A DNA stretch of 27,766 nt. Source: JBNJEL01 sp051745835. GTDB taxonomy: Bacteria; Bacillota; Halanaerobiia; Halobacteroidales; Acetohalobiaceae. Location: contig JBNJEL010000014.1 in NCBI GenBank assembly GCA_051745835.1, forward strand, positions 1 to 27,766, given 5' to 3'. The notes beneath the pieces are model-generated. The model did not search any database. It had not been told where the DNA came from and saw only the letters and a program-made list of their open reading frames with translations. Position 1 is the stretch's first letter. Each line of letters starts with the position of its first letter. Made by a program: the position numbers and the translations under genes. Below, in pieces: positions 8,004 to 15,364 of the stretch.

Positions 8004-8711
8004 GTGAGATTACTTACATGGAATTGTAATATGGCTTTTAGAAATAAAAAAGAACAAGTTTTAAAATATAATCCAGATATTTTGATTATTCAAGAATGTG
8101 AAAATCCTGACTATAAAGGGAATTGGAATGAGTTTTCAAACTGGAGATGGATTGGAGATAACCGAAATAAAGGACTTGGTGTTTTTTCTAGGAACGATAT
8201 CAATATTGAAATTATAGATAATATAAGTAATTTTAATAGTCGTTATATTTTACCTATAAAAATAAAAGAACCAATAAATTTAACATTATTAGCAATTTGG
8301 GCAATGAATGATGAAGAAGATAGGAAAAGACGTTACATAGGACAAGTATATACAGCATTAAAAAAATATGAAGATTTTATAGGAGATAAATCGATTATTG
8401 CAGGGGATTTCAATTGGAATGTTATTTGGGATGAATCACCTAGTTATTCTCTTTATGGTGATTTTACTGATACAAAACAAATTTTAAACCAAAAGGAATT
8501 ATATAGTATTTATCATTTTTTATCTGATTTTGATTTTGGAAAAGAGAATGAATCAACATTTTTTATGCATAAGAAGAAAAGTAAATCTTATCACATTGAT
8601 TATATCTTCATGAATGATAAATTAATTAAAGAAATTACTGAGTTTTGGATAGGAGATTATGAAGAATGGATTGATTCCAGTGATCATATGCCAATTATGG
8701 TGGAGTTGTAA
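8004..8711 (+). CDS. endonuclease/exonuclease/phosphatase (EEP) fold protein
   Basis: A 235-residue single-domain member of the metal-dependent EEP superfamily (exonuclease III/DNase I-like phosphodiesterases). The motifs are in order: LTWNCN (Asn7), QECE (Glu31), the catalytic GDFNWN (Asp135, Asn137), SYHIDYIF (Asp199), and the C-terminal SSDHMP (Asp227, His228). All expected catalytic positions are present, so it should be active. The substrate (DNA, RNA or a phosphate ester) cannot be told. The start is GTG 8004, with GGGAGG at 7991-7996. No signal peptide is seen, so it is probably cytoplasmic. It lies between attC-like copies B and C and shares their A+T-rich composition. Confidence 0.85.
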   Translation: MRLLTWNCNMAFRNKKEQVLKYNPDILIIQECENPDYKGNWNEFSNWRWIGDNRNKGLGVFSRNDINIEIIDNISNFNSRYILPIKIKEPINLTLLAIWAMNDEEDRKRRYIGQVYTALKKYEDFIGDKSIIAGDFNWNVIWDESPSYSLYGDFTDTKQILNQKELYSIYHFLSDFDFGKENESTFFMHKKKSKSYHIDYIFMNDKLIKEITEFWIGDYEEWIDSSDHMPIMVEL

Positions 8712-8742
8712 AAATAATGTTTTTATGAAAGTGAGTAGACCG

Positions 8743-8878
8743 TCTTATAACAGAGGTTTAGCGATATCTGGTAGTGGTGCATAAACAAGGGCGGGAGCTG
8801 ATTTATGAAACACAGGTTAGTAAGAAAAGGTTGCAGTGGATAATCCGCAGACGTCGCAACCCCAGAGATATTGTATGT
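8743..8878 (+). repeat. attC-like element, copy C
   Basis: Begins about 30 bases after the EEP gene. The left end TTATAAC (8745-8751) fits RYYYAAC at five of seven positions but matches the TATAAC of Vibrio-type repeats. The right end is ATTGTATG, a weak match. Arms GAGGTTTAGCGATATCTG and CAGACGTCGCAACCCC pair with two extrahelical bases. The interior GATTTATGAAA and AGGTTAG align with copies A and B. No gene of the block follows it. Confidence 0.55.
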
Positions 8879-8913
8879 CCACCTTTGCTAGATATGACCA
8901 AAGAATAAGAAAC

Positions 8914-8952
8914 AACAAAAGATCACCACATGCCATCTTACATGCAGTGATC
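8914..8952 (-). terminator. intrinsic terminator of the cupin gene
   Basis: Read on the minus strand, GATCACTGCATG pairs with CATGTGGTGATC (12 pairs, two of them G-U), followed by TTTTGTTGTTT. It lies about 45 bases after the cupin stop. Confidence 0.75.
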
Positions 8953-8997
8953 TCCAAAGCAACTATACTTTACCTTTGATCTAAGCTTTTATAGATC

Positions 8998-9459
8998 TTA
9001 CCCGTGGTGACGCTCTTCATCTCTTTCAGCATCCTCTTTAGTTTTATGAACTGTACCACGTGGATGCTCAGGTGGAGCGTAGATAGAGTACAATTTAAGT
9101 GGTGTATTACCGGTATTGATCAGATTATGCCATTTGCCAGCAGGGATAAATATTGCATAGTCATCATAGACTTTTGCCTGAAAATCTAGCTGTCCTTTTC
9201 TATCTCCCATCTTAGTAATTCCTTGTCCTTGCTCAATGCGGATAAACTGGTCAAGCTCAGGGTGAATCTCTAAACCTACATCATCACCAACCTCGATACT
9301 CATCAAAGTAAGTTGTAGATGTTCTCCTGTCCATAAAGCGATACGGAAATAATCATTTTGGGTAGTTGCCTCTTCAATATCAACTACAAAAGGACAGGGA
9401 CCATAATCTTTTAACTTAAGAGGCTGATTGGGAGGAGTAATAATATAATCATCCCTCAT
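8998..9459 (-). CDS. cupin-domain protein
   Basis: A 153-residue single-domain cupin. Motif 1 is GLEIHPELDQFIRIEQGQG, with His66 and Glu68 as likely metal ligands. Motif 2 is FIPAGKWHNLINTG, with His111. The first motif has HPE instead of the usual HxH, a form seen in a conserved subgroup of small cupins. The C-terminus is charged (EDAERDEERHHG). The start ATG is preceded by AAAGGAATG. It is the only minus-strand gene in the window, sits at the right edge of the acquired block, and is divergent from fetAB. Its composition matches the housekeeping flanks, so it probably belongs to the original chromosome. Sugar-binding, dioxygenase or sensor roles are all possible. Confidence 0.85.
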   Translation of the reverse strand: MRDDYIITPPNQPLKLKDYGPCPFVVDIEEATTQNDYFRIALWTGEHLQLTLMSIEVGDDVGLEIHPELDQFIRIEQGQGITKMGDRKGQLDFQAKVYDDYAIFIPAGKWHNLINTGNTPLKLYSIYAPPEHPRGTVHKTKEDAERDEERHHG

Positions 9460-9493
9460 AATTAATCATTCCTTTCGTAAGCTTTTTGATATC

Positions 9494-9579
9494 ATATGTT
9501 ATATCTTTAAGATATGTTCTTAGATAAGCATTGGCTAATTCGATTTAAAGCTAACAATTAATACTTTAAACTTTATAAT
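9494..9579 (+). promoter_or_regulatory. divergent control region between the cupin gene and fetAB
   Basis: In the 264-base gap there is an inverted repeat ATATCTTTAAGATAT (9501-9515) between two direct copies of ATATGTT (9494, 9512), a possible operator. CTAACA (9551-9556), a 17-base spacer and TATAAT (9574-9579) form a candidate fetAB promoter that would give a leader of roughly 140 bases before the ATG. No riboswitch was recognised in that leader. Confidence 0.35.
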
Positions 9580-9723
9580 TTGTGCTAATCTATGTTAATT
9601 GGGGGTTAAACTTATTACCTCTAATTGCAATCTTAATTTTTGGTTATTCAGCTTAATTTGCAGGATGATCTTTTATTACTGGAGAATTTATCTAATAAAC
9701 AAACTATTTTAAAGGAGGTTGCT

Positions 9724-10368
9724 ATGTTCAAACTATCATCAGTTACTTATAAGGATATCTTGGAGATTGACGAACTGAAGATTCCCGCCCAACAGATTAC
9801 CTGTATTATAGGCAAAAGCGGTAGCGGTAAGACGACACTCCTTAAATTATTGAATAATATGTTGACTATAGATCAAGGTTCATTGCAGTATCGTGACCGC
9901 GAGATAACCGATTATGATCCGCTTAAACTCAGACGCGAAGTTGTGATGTTACCTCAAAATCCCGTCATGTTCTCCACTACGATTAAAGATAACTTTACTA
10001 AAACTCTCAACTATACTGAACAACAATTAAAAGATGAAGCAGAGTATCGTAAGTTACTAACAGAGGTTAATCTAGATCTTCCACTAAGCACTGACACAGA
10101 TCAGTTATCCGGTGGCGAAAAACAGCGTTTAGCTTTAGCGCGTCTATTACTTCTTAAGCCGGAGATTATGTTACTCGATGAACCCTCCTCGGCACTAGAT
10201 GAAGAGACAGAGGAGTTTATAATCGAGATGGTGGTTGATTATATTAAGTCTCAACAGAGTACTTTGGTAATGATTACTCACTCACGAGAGTTAGCTCAAA
10301 AATTTGGCGATCTAATTATTACTCTCCGCCAGGGACAAGTCAGTAGTATCGCAGAGGAGGCGGGATAA
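9724..10368 (+). CDS. fetA: ABC transporter ATPase, FetA-like (iron export)
   Basis: A 214-residue nucleotide-binding subunit. Walker A is GKSGSGKTT, the Q-loop is MLPQNPVMF, the signature is LSGGEKQRLALAR, Walker B is IMLLDEPSSALD, and the switch His is in MITHSREL. The start is ATG 9724 after AAAGGAGG at 9711-9718; the frame stays open upstream to 9640, but that part has no ribosome site. It is paired with a UPF0014 permease two bases downstream, the FetA/FetB (YbbL/YbbM) arrangement linked in E. coli to iron export and peroxide resistance. The role here is by homology and pairing; other metals are possible. Confidence 0.82.
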   Translation: MFKLSSVTYKDILEIDELKIPAQQITCIIGKSGSGKTTLLKLLNNMLTIDQGSLQYRDREITDYDPLKLRREVVMLPQNPVMFSTTIKDNFTKTLNYTEQQLKDEAEYRKLLTEVNLDLPLSTDTDQLSGGEKQRLALARLLLLKPEIMLLDEPSSALDEETEEFIIEMVVDYIKSQQSTLVMITHSRELAQKFGDLIITLRQGQVSSIAEEAG

Positions 10369-10370
10369 TT

Positions 10371-11147
10371 ATGGAAGAGATCATTGATATTTCAATACTT
10401 CAACTAATTGCTGCTAATATCTTCATTTTGGTACTCTTATATATTGTCAAACGACAACAGATTGGTCATGAGTGGGAGATAATTATTGCTAACTTTCGGA
10501 TGACGATCCAGTTGATATTAGTCGGCTATCTCTTAACTTATATCTTTTCTAATCCTAGCTTTATCTCTAGTTTAATTATTCTGTTTCTAATGCAGGGCTT
10601 TGCTATTCAGAATATTTACAGTAGAGTGAATAGTAGTCTCTCCTTAGAACTAAAGAAGATTATTGCAATCTCAATCTTTGTCGGTACTGTAATTACTATC
10701 TTTTACTTTGCCTTAATTGTAATCAATTTAAAACCGTGGTATCAACCGCATTACTTTATACCTCTGTCCGGAATGTTAATTGGTAACTCTATGTCCGGAA
10801 TTTCGTTAGGGCTAGAAGGCTTAATTAATGGTATTAAAGATAATCGCTCGATGATTGAAAATGCCTTAATGCTGGGCGGTAAGCCAGAACTGATTACTAA
10901 AGAGATTACTGGACGAGCCTTCTATCAAGCTATCTTACCAACAATTAATTCAATGATGGGCATGGGAATTATCTTTCTACCGGGCATGATGACCGGACAG
11001 ATCTTAGCTGGGGCGACACCCTTTACAGCTATTAAGTATCAGATAGCTATTATGTTAGGTATCTTGGGTAGTGTGACACTAACGACCTATATTATGATTA
11101 GGTTGGGAATTAAAACTTTCTTTAATGAACGAGCCCAGTTAGAATAA
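10371..11147 (+). CDS. fetB: UPF0014-family permease, FetB-like
   Basis: 258 residues with about seven hydrophobic segments, an inner-membrane permease. The conserved UPF0014 stretch ENALMLGGKPELITKEITGR and the PTINSMMGMGIIFLPGMMTGQILAG segment are clear. It starts two bases after the fetA stop, with its ribosome site (GAGGAGGCGGG) inside fetA. It would form the membrane half of the putative metal exporter. No terminator is seen before the SDR gene 46 bases on. Confidence 0.85.
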   Translation: MEEIIDISILQLIAANIFILVLLYIVKRQQIGHEWEIIIANFRMTIQLILVGYLLTYIFSNPSFISSLIILFLMQGFAIQNIYSRVNSSLSLELKKIIAISIFVGTVITIFYFALIVINLKPWYQPHYFIPLSGMLIGNSMSGISLGLEGLINGIKDNRSMIENALMLGGKPELITKEITGRAFYQAILPTINSMMGMGIIFLPGMMTGQILAGATPFTAIKYQIAIMLGILGSVTLTTYIMIRLGIKTFFNERAQLE

Positions 11148-11193
11148 ATTGACTTTTAATTTGGTATTCTAATAGATAAGGAGGAGATTAATA

Positions 11194-11937
11194 ATGCGAC
11201 TTACAGATAAGGTAGCAATTGTTACTGGTGGAGCAAGTGGAATAGGGGCAGCAACAGTACGAGATATGGTAGCTGAAGGTGCGGAAGTTCTAATTGCTGA
11301 TTTAGATGACCAACAAGGAGAGCAGTTAGCCCAAGAGTTAGATCAAAAGGAGCAAAGAGTTATCTATCATCACGCGGATGTCAGTCAAGAAGAACAAGTG
11401 GCAGAGATGATTAAACGCGCAGAAAAAGAGTGGGGACGCTTAGATATTATCTTTAGTAATGCAGGAATTGGCGATCAAGCTGTTAGTGATCAACTTTCGT
11501 TAGCTCAATGGCAGCAGGTAATTGATATTAATCTTACCGGCGTTTTCTTATCAGCTAAACACGCTATACCGCTAATGAAGCAGGATGGGGGAGGAAGCAT
11601 TGTTAATTGTAGTTCTATTTTAGGTCATGTAGGGCAGGCGGAGACTGCTTCTTATACCGCTGCTAAGGGAGGCGTGACTAATTTAACTAGAGCTTTAGCT
11701 GCTGAGTATGCCGCAGATGGAATTCGGGTTAATGCAGTCTGTCCTGGTTATATAGATACTCCTTTAATTGCTGATTTAGATGATGAGGTAGTAAAGCAGC
11801 TTATTTCACTACATCCTCTAGGACGTTTAGGACAACCAGAAGAGATTGCTAAAGCAGTAACTTTTCTAGCTTCTGATGATGCCAGCTTTATTACTGGAGA
11901 GAATTTATTGGTCGATGGTGGCTATACAGCGGTTTAA
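11194..11937 (+). CDS. short-chain dehydrogenase/reductase
   Basis: A 247-residue classical SDR. The nucleotide-binding TGGASGIG motif lies at 11-18, and Asp36 at the end of the second strand favours NAD+ over NADP+. It has NAG at 89-91, Asn113, and the catalytic Ser141-Tyr154-Lys158 set in NCSSILGHVG...SYTAAK. The C-terminal SFITGENLLVDGGYTAV is typical. It resembles FabG and glucose or alcohol SDRs, but no fatty-acid genes are adjacent, so the substrate is unknown. The ribosome site AAGGAGGAG is strong. A TTGACT hexamer at 11149 has no good -10 partner. Confidence 0.88.
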   Translation: MRLTDKVAIVTGGASGIGAATVRDMVAEGAEVLIADLDDQQGEQLAQELDQKEQRVIYHHADVSQEEQVAEMIKRAEKEWGRLDIIFSNAGIGDQAVSDQLSLAQWQQVIDINLTGVFLSAKHAIPLMKQDGGGSIVNCSSILGHVGQAETASYTAAKGGVTNLTRALAAEYAADGIRVNAVCPGYIDTPLIADLDDEVVKQLISLHPLGRLGQPEEIAKAVTFLASDDASFITGENLLVDGGYTAV

Positions 11938-12027
11938 AATTTTTTAGTTATGTGATATAACTCATATAAATTAAAGCTATAAGGTCGTATAATATAGACA
12001 GTAGAGTTAAACAGAGGAGGGTTAGAG

Positions 12028-12417
12028 ATGGGAAAAGAAGAATTTGATAAACAGGAAATGGCAGAAAAGTTTAAAGAAGAGTTAGGTTTTATTCCGCCGG
12101 GAATCAGTATTAGTCAGACCTTAGGGGAAGATATGCAGGAAGTTTTATCAGAGTATCATGAACTAATCTGGCGTGATGAAGTAATTCCGCTTAAGTATAA
12201 GTACTTAATTGCAGTCTCGTCGGCAATCATGGCTGATCATGAGAAGCGAGCTAAATTAGAGTTAAATAAAGCAATTAAGAATGGAGCAACACGTGAGGAG
12301 ATTATTGAGGTCTTAAGACAGGTGGTCTGGTTAAAAGGAGCACCGACATTAGTTGAGATTCAATCTCTACTCTCCTTTATGGATGAACGATTGGCTAAGG
12401 AGAATGAAGAAGATTAA
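12028..12417 (+). CDS. carboxymuconolactone-decarboxylase (AhpD-like) family protein lacking cysteines
   Basis: 129 residues, all helical in character. The segment YKYLIAVSSAIMADHEKRAKLELNKAIKNGATREEIIEV follows the CMD/AhpD pattern, but the redox pair CxxC that usually precedes the His is replaced: the protein contains no cysteine at all. It therefore cannot be a thiol peroxidase like AhpD. A structural, binding or lactone-decarboxylase-like role is possible. A TATAAT hexamer lies at 11988-11993 without a clear -35. It starts a run of three small genes with the CxxC protein and the hemerythrin-like protein, suggesting stress or redox function. Confidence 0.75.
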   Translation: MGKEEFDKQEMAEKFKEELGFIPPGISISQTLGEDMQEVLSEYHELIWRDEVIPLKYKYLIAVSSAIMADHEKRAKLELNKAIKNGATREEIIEVLRQVVWLKGAPTLVEIQSLLSFMDERLAKENEED

Positions 12418-12450
12418 ATTACTATCAATCATAAATAGGGGGCGTTACTA

Positions 12451-12648
12451 ATGACAATTGATAAGAGTGATATTATTTCAGAGGTTTTACAGGAGCATCC
12501 AGAAACTGCGGAGGTATTTAAGGAATTTGGCATGCACTGTCTAGGCTGTCCTACCGCAACCGGTGAAGCAATTGAACAGGCAGTAGAGGTACACGGTATT
12601 GATTTAGAGGAGTTAATGACTGCTTTAAATGAAAAAGTTGAGGAGTAA
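12451..12648 (+). CDS. DUF1858-type small CxxC protein
   Basis: 65 residues. The pattern of an N-terminal helix, HPETAEVFKEFGMHCLGCPTATGEAIEQA (Cys30, Cys33) and a C-terminal helix is that of the DUF1858 / ScdA N-terminal domain. Such domains are often fused or adjacent to hemerythrin-like proteins involved in iron-sulfur repair or nitric oxide stress, and the next gene is one. Here the two parts are separate genes 30 bases apart. The CxxC pair may bind a metal or act in redox chemistry. The ribosome site is GGGGGCG-like and modest. Confidence 0.8.
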   Translation: MTIDKSDIISEVLQEHPETAEVFKEFGMHCLGCPTATGEAIEQAVEVHGIDLEELMTALNEKVEE

Positions 12649-12678
12649 GCGGTTAATTTGATAATTTGAGGTGATAAT

Positions 12679-13242
12679 ATGAAATCAATTCAGCTCCTAG
12701 TTGAGGAACATGATAATATTAAGCGGATGTTGAAGGTTGGTCGTCAGTTGGCACTTAAAGTGATGAATAGCGGTGAGGTTGACTTTGATTCCTTCTATGC
12801 TTTAATCGATTTTGTCCGCAATTATGCTGATAGTCATCATCATAGTAAGGAAGAAGAGATCTTATTTAAACGGATGAGAGAAGAGTTAGGCGAACCGTTA
12901 GCTAGCGGACCTATTGCTGCGATGTTCTCTGAGCATGATCTAGGACGACTATATATGCATAATCTAGAGGAGGCTTTAGCTGCGGTTAAAGATGGAGATG
13001 AAGAGGCTAAAGTGGATGTGATTGCCAATACAGTCTCTTATACTGACCTGCTCTATAGACATATCGAAAAAGAGGATGAAACAATCTATACTTACGGTGA
13101 GAAGAATTTATCACAGCAGACACTAACTGAGGTAGAAGATCAGGTTACAGAGATTGAATCCGAAGCTCAAGAGCATGGTGTACAGAATAAATACTTAAAG
13201 TTAATCGAAGAACTAGAAGCTAAGTATCTAGAGGGCTGCTAA
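12679..13242 (+). CDS. hemerythrin-like (HHE) domain protein
   Basis: 187 residues, a four-helix diiron-binding domain. The likely ligands are all present: His11 (EEHD), His53/His54 (HHHSKEEE) with Glu58, His86 (SEHD), His128 and Glu132 (RHIEKED). It resembles the hemerythrin part of YtfE/ScdA repair proteins, whose DUF1858 domain is encoded just upstream. Oxygen, NO or iron-sulfur repair sensing in an anaerobe is the likely role. A helical C-terminal extension follows (about 145-187). Its stop codon lies inside the terminator stem. Confidence 0.87.
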   Translation: MKSIQLLVEEHDNIKRMLKVGRQLALKVMNSGEVDFDSFYALIDFVRNYADSHHHSKEEEILFKRMREELGEPLASGPIAAMFSEHDLGRLYMHNLEEALAAVKDGDEEAKVDVIANTVSYTDLLYRHIEKEDETIYTYGEKNLSQQTLTEVEDQVTEIESEAQEHGVQNKYLKLIEELEAKYLEGC

Positions 13243-13261
13243 TTAATTAGCAGCTTTTTTT
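13235..13261 (+). terminator. terminator overlapping the hemerythrin stop codon
   Basis: GCTGCTAATTAATTAGCAGC is a perfect 20-base palindrome followed by seven T. The TAA stop (13240-13242) is within the left arm, so a ribosome terminating there would cover the hairpin. Confidence 0.85.
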
Positions 13262-13341
13262 ATTTAATAGACTGTTTTATTAAGTTAAAGAATGAATTTA
13301 TTGGTTAATCGCTAATAACTATAATAGGAGGTGATTAATTG

Positions 13342-14121
13342 ATGTTTGGTAAAGATAAATTAGAAGATAGAATAGAAGAGTTAGAAGCAGAGAATAAGTT
13401 ATTACGCGATGAGTTAGATGAGAAGAAGGCAGAGGTAGATAATTTAGAATCCCAATTAGATAATCAAGAGCAGACAGTTGATCATACGCTTAAAGAAGAG
13501 ATTAAGAGTAAGGTTTGTGAGATGGAAGAAGAGGATAATTGGATTATAGAACGCGTGGAACAGATTAATAATGAGACCGAACAGGTGCTAGAAGAGAATA
13601 GACGCGGGAAAGAGATAATTAGTGAGATGAAAGGCGACTTAAAGGAATCTCGTTCCAGCTTAAATAGTTTTCGTAGTACCTTTAGTAACTTAATCGATGA
13701 AATTAATAAGATCTCCGATTTTGTAACTGAGATTCAAAGTATTGCTGATCAGACTAATATGTTAGCCTTAAATGCCTCCATAGAAGCAGCTAGAGCTGGC
13801 GAAGGAGGAGCTGGGTTTTCGGTAGTGGCCGAAGAGATTAAGGAGTTAGCAGTTGAGACTTCTAATTTACTGACAGATGTCAGTGATAGTACCGAGAATA
13901 TTCAGTCCAATATTGATCGTTCTCACAGTGGAATTGATAACTTAAATCAGAATCTTGATCATAATGAAGAGGTAATTGATGAACTAGATCAGCAGTTTAC
14001 TAATATAGTTGATTATCTAGATAAGATCTTTGCTGAAATTAATAAGATTAATCAAGCAGGGGCTGGTCATCTAGAGTTAGGTGAAGAGATTCTTAAAGAT
14101 TTAGAGTCATTGAATAATTAA
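13342..14121 (+). CDS. soluble methyl-accepting chemotaxis protein-like signalling protein
   Basis: 259 residues with no membrane segment. It opens with a long coiled coil (about 5-115) and contains the conserved MCP hairpin tip at about 134-160 (SIADQTNMLALNASIEAARAG then FSVVAEEIKELA), which binds CheA/CheW. No HAMP, Cache or PAS sensor domain is visible and the trailing helix is short (about 100 residues), so this is a small cytoplasmic receptor of short class. A TTG directly precedes the ATG; the ATG at 13342 is 8 bases from AGGAGGTG. The following gene is a ferredoxin, hinting at redox input. No che genes are in the window. Confidence 0.83.
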   Translation: MFGKDKLEDRIEELEAENKLLRDELDEKKAEVDNLESQLDNQEQTVDHTLKEEIKSKVCEMEEEDNWIIERVEQINNETEQVLEENRRGKEIISEMKGDLKESRSSLNSFRSTFSNLIDEINKISDFVTEIQSIADQTNMLALNASIEAARAGEGGAGFSVVAEEIKELAVETSNLLTDVSDSTENIQSNIDRSHSGIDNLNQNLDHNEEVIDELDQQFTNIVDYLDKIFAEINKINQAGAGHLELGEEILKDLESLNN

Positions 14122-14163
14122 TTTCTAATCATATATCTTTCATTTAAGAGAGGAGGGGGAGCT

Positions 14164-14343
14164 ATGCCGCATAGAATTAATGAAGAGGAATGTATTGCCT
14201 GTGGAGCTTGTGAAGCAGTCTGTCCTGTCAGCTGTATTTCAGAGCAGGATAGTGGTAAGCGGGTGATTGATGAAAGTGAATGCATAGACTGTGGCAGCTG
14301 TGCAGAGACCTGCCCGGTATCCTGTATTGCACCAGTAGAGTAA
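14164..14343 (+). CDS. 2[4Fe-4S] ferredoxin
   Basis: A 59-residue small electron carrier with two clostridial-type cluster motifs: CIACGACEAVCPVSC (Cys10, 13, 16, 20) and CIDCGSCAETCPVSC (Cys40, 43, 46, 50). The spacing CxxCxxCxxxCP fits two [4Fe-4S] clusters. Extra cysteines (24, 54) follow each CPVS. GAGGAGGGG precedes the ATG. It is 42 bases after the MCP-like gene with no terminator between, so they are probably cotranscribed. Confidence 0.93.
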   Translation: MPHRINEEECIACGACEAVCPVSCISEQDSGKRVIDESECIDCGSCAETCPVSCIAPVE

Positions 14344-14365
14344 GTTAAATTAATAGTTTTAGATG

Positions 14366-14394
14366 GGAGTTAGGGGCTGCCCTAGCTCCTTTTT
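14366..14394 (+). terminator. intrinsic terminator after the ferredoxin
   Basis: GGAGTTAGGG, loop GCTG and CCCTAGCTCC pair with one G-U, followed by TTTTT. Confidence 0.85.
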
Positions 14395-14491
14395 GTTAAG
14401 ATTTACTATATTTTGAGCTTTAATTCTCTTCTGATTTATAGTAAAATTATAGAGACAAGTTGAATATAAAGTTATAGTAGGAGGTTAGTAG

Positions 14492-15250
14492 ATGAAGTTT
14501 GTCAGGGGTTATGTAGATCAAAAACTTAGTTATGGGATCCTAAGTGATACAGAGGACAAAGTGCGATTAATTAGTAAACCACCGACAGATGATTATCAGT
14601 TAACTAACCAGGTTTATTCCTTATCTGAAGTAGAGTTAGTACCACCGTGTCAACCTAACAAGATAGTCTGTGTTGGGCTTAATTATTTAGATCATGCACG
14701 GGAATTAGAGATGGATTTACCCGCCGAACCGATCATCTTTTTAAAGCCGACTACAGCTTTAGTTGGTTCTGGTGCGCAAATTAAGTATCCGCAGATGAGC
14801 AATCAGGTTGATTACGAAGCAGAGTTAGCGATCATTATTGGTCGTGAAGCTAAAAATATTACTTCGCAACAAGCAGAAGATTACATTTTAGGTTATAGTT
14901 GCTTTAATGATCTTACTGCTCGAGATTTACAAAGTCGCGATGGACAGTGGAGTAGGGCTAAGTCATTCGATACCTTTGCCCCGGTTGGTCCTGTGATTGC
15001 AACCGAGTTAAATCCAAATGATTTACAGATTCAATTATATCAAAATGGCAGTTTGCAGCAAGATTCAACTACCTCGCAGATGATCTTTTCACCTTCGGAG
15101 GTAGTTAGTTTTATATCTAAGATTATGACTTTGCAGCCGGGAGATATAATTGCTACCGGAACTCCGCCCGGTATTGGCTCAGTCAGTAGGGGAGATCAGT
15201 TGGAGGTTCAGATTGAAGGAATTGGTAGTTTAATTAACCATGTTGAATAG
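14492..15250 (+). CDS. fumarylacetoacetate hydrolase (FAH) family protein
   Basis: 252 residues. A short N-terminal domain (1-55) is followed by the FAH fold, starting KIVCVGLNYLDHARELEM. Metal ligands are visible in DYEAELAIIIG (two Glu) and NDLTARDLQ (Asp). GDIIATGTPPGIG is the conserved C-terminal loop. Family members hydrolyse or decarboxylate acylpyruvates and oxaloacetate; the exact substrate is not evident. It has its own ribosome site (AGGAGG). A candidate promoter TTGAGC (14413), 18 bases, TATAGT (14437) precedes it. It is unlinked in function to glmM next door. Confidence 0.87.
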   Translation: MKFVRGYVDQKLSYGILSDTEDKVRLISKPPTDDYQLTNQVYSLSEVELVPPCQPNKIVCVGLNYLDHARELEMDLPAEPIIFLKPTTALVGSGAQIKYPQMSNQVDYEAELAIIIGREAKNITSQQAEDYILGYSCFNDLTARDLQSRDGQWSRAKSFDTFAPVGPVIATELNPNDLQIQLYQNGSLQQDSTTSQMIFSPSEVVSFISKIMTLQPGDIIATGTPPGIGSVSRGDQLEVQIEGIGSLINHVE

Positions 15251-15289
15251 ATTTTCTGCTAATTAAAGGAATTATTTGGTATCAACGGT

Positions 15290-15311
15290 CGCTAATAACT
15301 TAACATATAAT
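15290..15311 (+). promoter_or_regulatory. possible glmM promoter region
   Basis: TATAAT at 15306-15311 lies 54 bases before the glmM ATG, without a good -35. CGCTAATAACT at 15290-15300 is repeated exactly at 13310-13320, also just ahead of an ATAATAG sequence. Confidence 0.3.
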
Positions 15312-15364
15312 AGAGTGTTAGTTACATATGTTCAGTTAATAACTTATCAGTGAGGAGTGGAAAG

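Larger units (their letters stand above)
3806..8880 (+). mobile_element. putative acquired cassette block: three genes, each followed by an attC-like element
   Basis: The block is visibly richer in A+T than both flanks, with long runs of ATA, AAA, ATT and TTA codons, while the flanking genes use more mixed codons. It contains three same-strand genes, each followed within 16-40 bases by one of three related ~135-bp elements with paired ends. This layout is that of an integron cassette array lacking a nearby integrase, but the box sequences only partly fit the attC consensus and no integrase or transposase is in the window. The boundaries are approximate: the left edge is taken at the palindrome and the right edge at the last element. 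Confidence 0.45.

Noticed and set aside
6477..8878. CRISPR array or insertion-sequence ends as explanation of the three repeats
   Set aside because: The copies are about 1 kb apart with genes between them, are diverged and long, and no transposase or cas gene is present.
9640..9723. N-terminal extension of the FetA-like ATPase
   Set aside because: Those 28 codons have no ribosome site and no family similarity; AAAGGAGG precedes the ATG at 9724.
9586..9723. Riboswitch in the ~140-base leader before fetA
   Set aside because: No conserved metal-riboswitch core or strong stem was recognised in it.
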